Assembly: GCF_900604285.1 (NCBI RefSeq)
Contig: NZ_UWNY01000003.1
Coordinates: 62,001 to 126,000 of the forward strand
DNA from: Varibaculum vaginae
GTDB lineage: Bacteria > Actinomycetota > Actinomycetes > Actinomycetales > Actinomycetaceae
DNA length: 64,000 nt
Direction of reading: 5' to 3'
In this document: piece after piece, positions 61,490-64,000 of the stretch
Layout: every line of letters starts with the position of its first letter
Numbering within the stretch: the first letter of the stretch is position 1
Notes under the pieces: generated by a model
Database searches by the model: none
What the model was told of the DNA's origin: nothing
The model's input: only the letters and a program-made list of their open reading frames with translations
Program-made: the position numbers and the translations under genes

Positions 61490-62689
61490 ATGGGTATTTT
61501 TAGTATGTTAAGCAAGCTCTTCAAATCTGCTTCTGAACAGCCAGCTACTCAAAACGGATATGAGATATGTGAACCTGCTTTGCCTACAGAAGTTTCTACC
61601 TGGTATATGCCTAAATTTAATGGACGCGATATTTGCGATTGGGTCGATGAAGTAGCTGCGTTAAAGCGTAAAGGAGACTTGGAACAGGCGCTTGGAATTG
61701 CTCAGGGCTGCATGGCTGCCATGGTTCAGGCTGCTGAAGATAATTCTGAAAACGTAATGGAATTTTATGTTTCTCAGGTGGTTATTATTCAGCACAAGAT
61801 GAAGGATTATAGAGGTGAGCTTTCAACCCTAGAAGGTTGGCTGTCAAAGGGGTTGCCAGCCTCTCGTCAGGATCACCGTCTCGACCTTGAAAAGCGCCGA
61901 GCGAAGGCACGTGAACTGGTGGCGAAGGGCGAGGGCCGCGATGCTTCAGAATATACAGCTGAGTGGAAACGGTTAGTAGCCTTAGAAAAACAGGCTAAAG
62001 CTTCGACTAAGCCCGCTGCACCTTTTACGGGACGTTCAACAATACAACCGGGTCTTTCTTATAATCAGAAATCTAAAAAGGCAACACATAAATCTTCGTG
62101 GGTGGCGCCTCCGGAAGTGCTTGCTTGTCCGTCTTATGTGGCTGTTGATTTTGAGACTGCTAATAGACAAGGTGGTGTTTCAGCTTGTCAGATTGCTTTG
62201 GTCAAAGTTCATCAAGGACAGGTAGTAGATCGTTTAGCGACTTTGATAAAGCCTCCGTCAGGTTTTGATTCGTTTGAGTTTACCTATTTGCATGGTATTT
62301 CTGCCGACGATGTGCGGGAATCTCCCTCCTGGCCTGAAATCGCCTCAGCCGTGTACCGTTTTGTGCAAGGAATGCCTGTTTATGCTCATAACGCGCAGTT
62401 TGATAGTAGGGTTTGGCAAGAGCTGGATTCTTTCTTCGGAACTGAAACCAAGCCACCTGAATTTTATTGTTCTTATCGAACCACCCAGTACCTTGTTCCT
62501 GGTCTAGAGAACTATAAGTTGCCCACTGTGACTCGTGCGTTAGTTCCTTGGTACGAACTGGACCATCATGAAGCTGGTTCCGATGCTGAAGCCTGCGCCC
62601 TGATTATCGCTGCGTTACAAAAATCTTACCGCTACAATAGTGACTCTGCTGCTGAAAAGCACGAAACGATGCGGTTTCCCAAGCGGTAG
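61490..62689 (+). CDS. DEDDh 3'-5' exonuclease with helical N-terminal domain
   Basis: 399 aa. The C-terminal half (residues ~213-378) is a DnaQ-like exonuclease with all five catalytic residues: D220 and E222 in VAVDFETAN, D305 in AHNAQFDSRVW, H360 and D365 in HHEAGSDAEA. The N-terminal ~150 residues are helical with TPR-like spacing (ALKRKGDLEQALGIAQGCM, then YRGELSTLEGWLSKG), followed by a Lys/Ser-rich linker. It resembles the stand-alone epsilon-like exonucleases of actinomycetes, not a replicative DnaQ. Codon use is clearly more AT-rich than that of its neighbours. ATG 61490 has GGAG upstream. Next to hsdM. Confidence 0.85.
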   Translation: MGIFSMLSKLFKSASEQPATQNGYEICEPALPTEVSTWYMPKFNGRDICDWVDEVAALKRKGDLEQALGIAQGCMAAMVQAAEDNSENVMEFYVSQVVIIQHKMKDYRGELSTLEGWLSKGLPASRQDHRLDLEKRRAKARELVAKGEGRDASEYTAEWKRLVALEKQAKASTKPAAPFTGRSTIQPGLSYNQKSKKATHKSSWVAPPEVLACPSYVAVDFETANRQGGVSACQIALVKVHQGQVVDRLATLIKPPSGFDSFEFTYLHGISADDVRESPSWPEIASAVYRFVQGMPVYAHNAQFDSRVWQELDSFFGTETKPPEFYCSYRTTQYLVPGLENYKLPTVTRALVPWYELDHHEAGSDAEACALIIAALQKSYRYNSDSAAEKHETMRFPKR

Positions 62690-62726
62690 CTGCGGTGATT
62701 GGCTGGTCGAGAATCATTTTCTGTTA

Positions 62727-62761
62727 GCTGGCGCGCGCCGGAGGTCTTGACACGCGCCAGC
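62727..62761. promoter_or_regulatory. Inverted repeat around the -35 box upstream of hsdM
   Basis: GCTGGCGCG (62727-62735) and CGCGCCAGC (62753-62761), 9 bp perfect, enclose TTGACA (62747-62752), a consensus -35. The -10 is unclear (GACTAT at 62769-62774 or TATTAG at 62772-62777). It could be an operator over the hsdM promoter or a terminator stem for the exonuclease gene; there is no T-run. Confidence 0.45.
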
Positions 62762-62802
62762 CTCGCTAGACTATTAGCGAGTTTATTACCCAGGAGGTTC
62801 TA

Positions 62803-63774
62803 GTGGCGGCATCGGATCAGCGCGCTAATTTACATCGGACGATTTGGCGGGTGGCCAATGATTTGCGCGGCAGCGTAGATGGTTGGGATTTCAAAGCCTA
62901 CGTGTTGGGAATGTTGTTTTACCGTTTCATTTCGGAACACATCACCAATTGGGTAAATAAGATACAGGCAGAGGGCGGGGAGGCAGATTTTAATTACGCC
63001 CAAATCGATGATGAGCAGGCAGAAACCGCCCGGGAATATATGGTGAATACCCTCGGGTTTTTCATTCCTCCCTCAGAATTGTTCCAAAACGTGCGCCGAG
63101 CCGCGCCTCGTGACCAAAACTTAAACGAGACTCTAGCGGCGGTGTTTGCCGATATTGAGGCTTCGGCTATCGGCTCTTCCTCCGAAGATGACCTTAAAGG
63201 TCTATTCGATGACGTAAATACTAATAGTCCCCGTTTGGGGAACTCGATTGCGGAACGTAACTCGAAACTGGTGAAACTGCTTGACGCTATCGGTGACCTG
63301 GAGCTGGGTAATTATCAGGATGCCGATATTGATACTTTCGGTGATGCCTACGAATATTTGATGACTATGTACGCCTCCTCGGCTGGTAAATCTGGGGGTG
63401 AGTTCTTTACTCCCCAAGATGTTTCGGAACTGATAGCCCGGTTGACGGTGCTCGGTAAAACCCGGGTAGGCAGGGTTTATGATCCAGCGTGTGGTTCTGG
63501 CTCCCTGCTGTTAAAGTTTGCGAAAGTGTTAGGGCGCGAAAACGTGGAGGAAGGTTTCTTCGGGCAAGAAATCAATCTCACCACCTATAACCTGTGCCGG
63601 ATCAATATGTTCTTGCATGGAGTGAACTTTTCTAAGTTCGATATTGCCCTGGGGGATACGCTTACAGACCCGGCGCATTGGGATGATGAACCTTTCGAGG
63701 CGATTGTTTCTAAACGTTGGATGACGCCAGTGATACGAATTGACGGTGTGTGCGACTGTGCGCTCGCTGCGTGA
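62803..63774 (+). CDS. hsdM: Type I restriction-modification methyltransferase subunit HsdM, interrupted
   Basis: Adenine-N6 methyltransferase of a type I system. The N-terminal helical domain ([35 protein letters not shown]) and the SAM-binding [11 protein letters not shown] (residues 227-237) with ..[13 protein letters not shown].. are normal. Homology stops at ..[10 protein letters not shown] (S303), exactly where the catalytic motif NPPY should begin. The frame then runs 20 unrelated residues ([15 protein letters not shown]..) to a stop at 63774. Intact HsdM is about 500-530 aa, so this copy lacks motif IV and the C-terminus and should be inactive as read. GTG 62803 has AGGAGG upstream. 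Confidence 0.85.
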   Translation: MAASDQRANLHRTIWRVANDLRGSVDGWDFKAYVLGMLFYRFISEHITNWVNKIQAEGGEADFNYAQIDDEQAETAREYMVNTLGFFIPPSELFQNVRRAAPRDQNLNETLAAVFADIEASAIGSSSEDDLKGLFDDVNTNSPRLGNSIAERNSKLVKLLDAIGDLELGNYQDADIDTFGDAYEYLMTMYASSAGKSGGEFFTPQDVSELIARLTVLGKTRVGRVYDPACGSGSLLLKFAKVLGRENVEEGFFGQEINLTTYNLCRINMFLHGVNFSKFDIALGDTLTDPAHWDDEPFEAIVSKRWMTPVIRIDGVCDCALAA

Positions 63775-64000
63775 AACGGCGCGGTAACGCGGGCAACGCT
63801 GGCCGTTCGGCTTCAGCAGGTCGCGACGTGGGTGTCAGCGTGGCTGCGTGCGCGGGTCGAACGCGGCGCGGCCGCGGCATGCCGACCGGGTTTTGCACCC
63901 ACCTTGGTGTCTCGGTGTGGAGCCGTCAAAAGGTATCGGGGTCGCGTCAAAAGGTTTGGGCTGACCTCGACCACCTACCAAAACCCGGTCGGCGGAGATA
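63714..64000. other. GC-rich sequence of unknown origin replacing the hsdM 3' part
   Basis: About 287 bp, visibly more GC-rich than everything to its left, and with no recognisable coding similarity in either strand. It starts within the hsdM NPPY codons. It holds a 15-bp inverted repeat and a repeated CGTCAAAAGGT motif, so it could be the end of a mobile element, a recombination junction or a contig mis-join. The window ends before this can be settled. Confidence 0.6.
63881..63993. repeat. 15-bp inverted repeat in the GC-rich tail
   Basis: GCCGACCGGGTTTTG (63881-63895) and CAAAACCCGGTCGGC (63979-63993) are perfect complements 83 nt apart. Between them CGTCAAAAGGT occurs twice in direct orientation (63924-63934 and 63945-63955), 21 bp apart, i.e. 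two helical turns. Confidence 0.8.

Noticed and set aside
1-64000. CRISPR arrays, rRNA genes, prophage genes
   Set aside because: No regularly spaced repeats, no rRNA-like sequence and no phage structural or integrase genes were seen on either strand.

Overview
The window is a dense stretch of chromosome from an actinobacterium of moderate GC content, roughly half G+C by eye. The best guess is the Actinomycetaceae (Varibaculum/Mobiluncus-like). The basis is gene order that matches actinobacterial genomes: parA-scpA-scpB-rluB-cmk-der; an ANTAR regulator-polA-rpsA-coaE; thrS-HIT-PIP synthase-PatA-PimA; yebC-ruvCAB-yajC-secDF-apt-relA; and an ileS translational-type T-box. Pyruvate formate-lyase and the moderate GC point to a facultative or anaerobic host-associated member rather than a streptomycete or mycobacterium. 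The genus is inference only.

Layout. 1-6.6 kb: parA (cut by the window edge), scpA, scpB, rluB, tyrA, cmk, der. 6.8-12.1 kb: tRNA-Leu(CAA) on the minus strand, a PdtaR-like ANTAR regulator, polA, rpsA with a strong terminator. 12.2-14.2 kb: two unrecognised membrane/extracytoplasmic proteins. 14.3-21.8 kb: coaE, queuosine-precursor transporter, tgt, a pyruvate formate-lyase split into a catalytic chain and a separate glycyl-radical protein, its activase, and gluQ. 21.9-27.1 kb: thrS and the phosphatidylinositol mannoside cluster. 27.2-38.8 kb: PrsW-like protease, Nudix, yebC, ruvCAB, yajC, secD, secF, apt, relA. 38.8-49.4 kb: a hypothetical protein, a metallo-hydrolase, a DUF349 protein, UGPase, DEAD-box helicase, aspS, an SBF-like transporter, a YciI protein, proC. 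49.5-55.8 kb: T-box, ileS, folC and a degenerate RNase H-like/NTF2-like fusion. 55.9-59.3 kb: E2 (two lipoyl domains) and lpdA. 59.5-62.7 kb: a small membrane protein, trmL, a PEBP-family protein, a frameshifted small membrane gene, and a DEDDh exonuclease with a helical N-terminus. 62.8-64.0 kb: hsdM, broken at its catalytic NPPY motif, followed by about 290 bp of GC-rich unrelated sequence.

How the parts work together. Queuine uptake (YhhQ), insertion (Tgt) and glutamylation of Q-tRNA-Asp (GluQ) form a salvage-only queuosine route within about 7 kb. PflB, the separate glycyl-radical chain and PflA together make one fermentative enzyme. PIP synthase, PatA and PimA make phosphatidylinositol mannosides. 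E2 and Lpd are two of the three parts of a 2-oxoacid dehydrogenase.

The items most worth a second look are the two-chain PFL, the catalytically dead RNase H/NTF2 fusion, the hsdM break with its GC-rich tail, the apparent frameshift near 61.25 kb, and a recurring -10 box placed 6-7 nt before the start codon, which suggests many leaderless genes. No gene-free stretch exceeds 300 bp; the longest are 59258-59543, the 63714-64000 tail, and 6575-6846.
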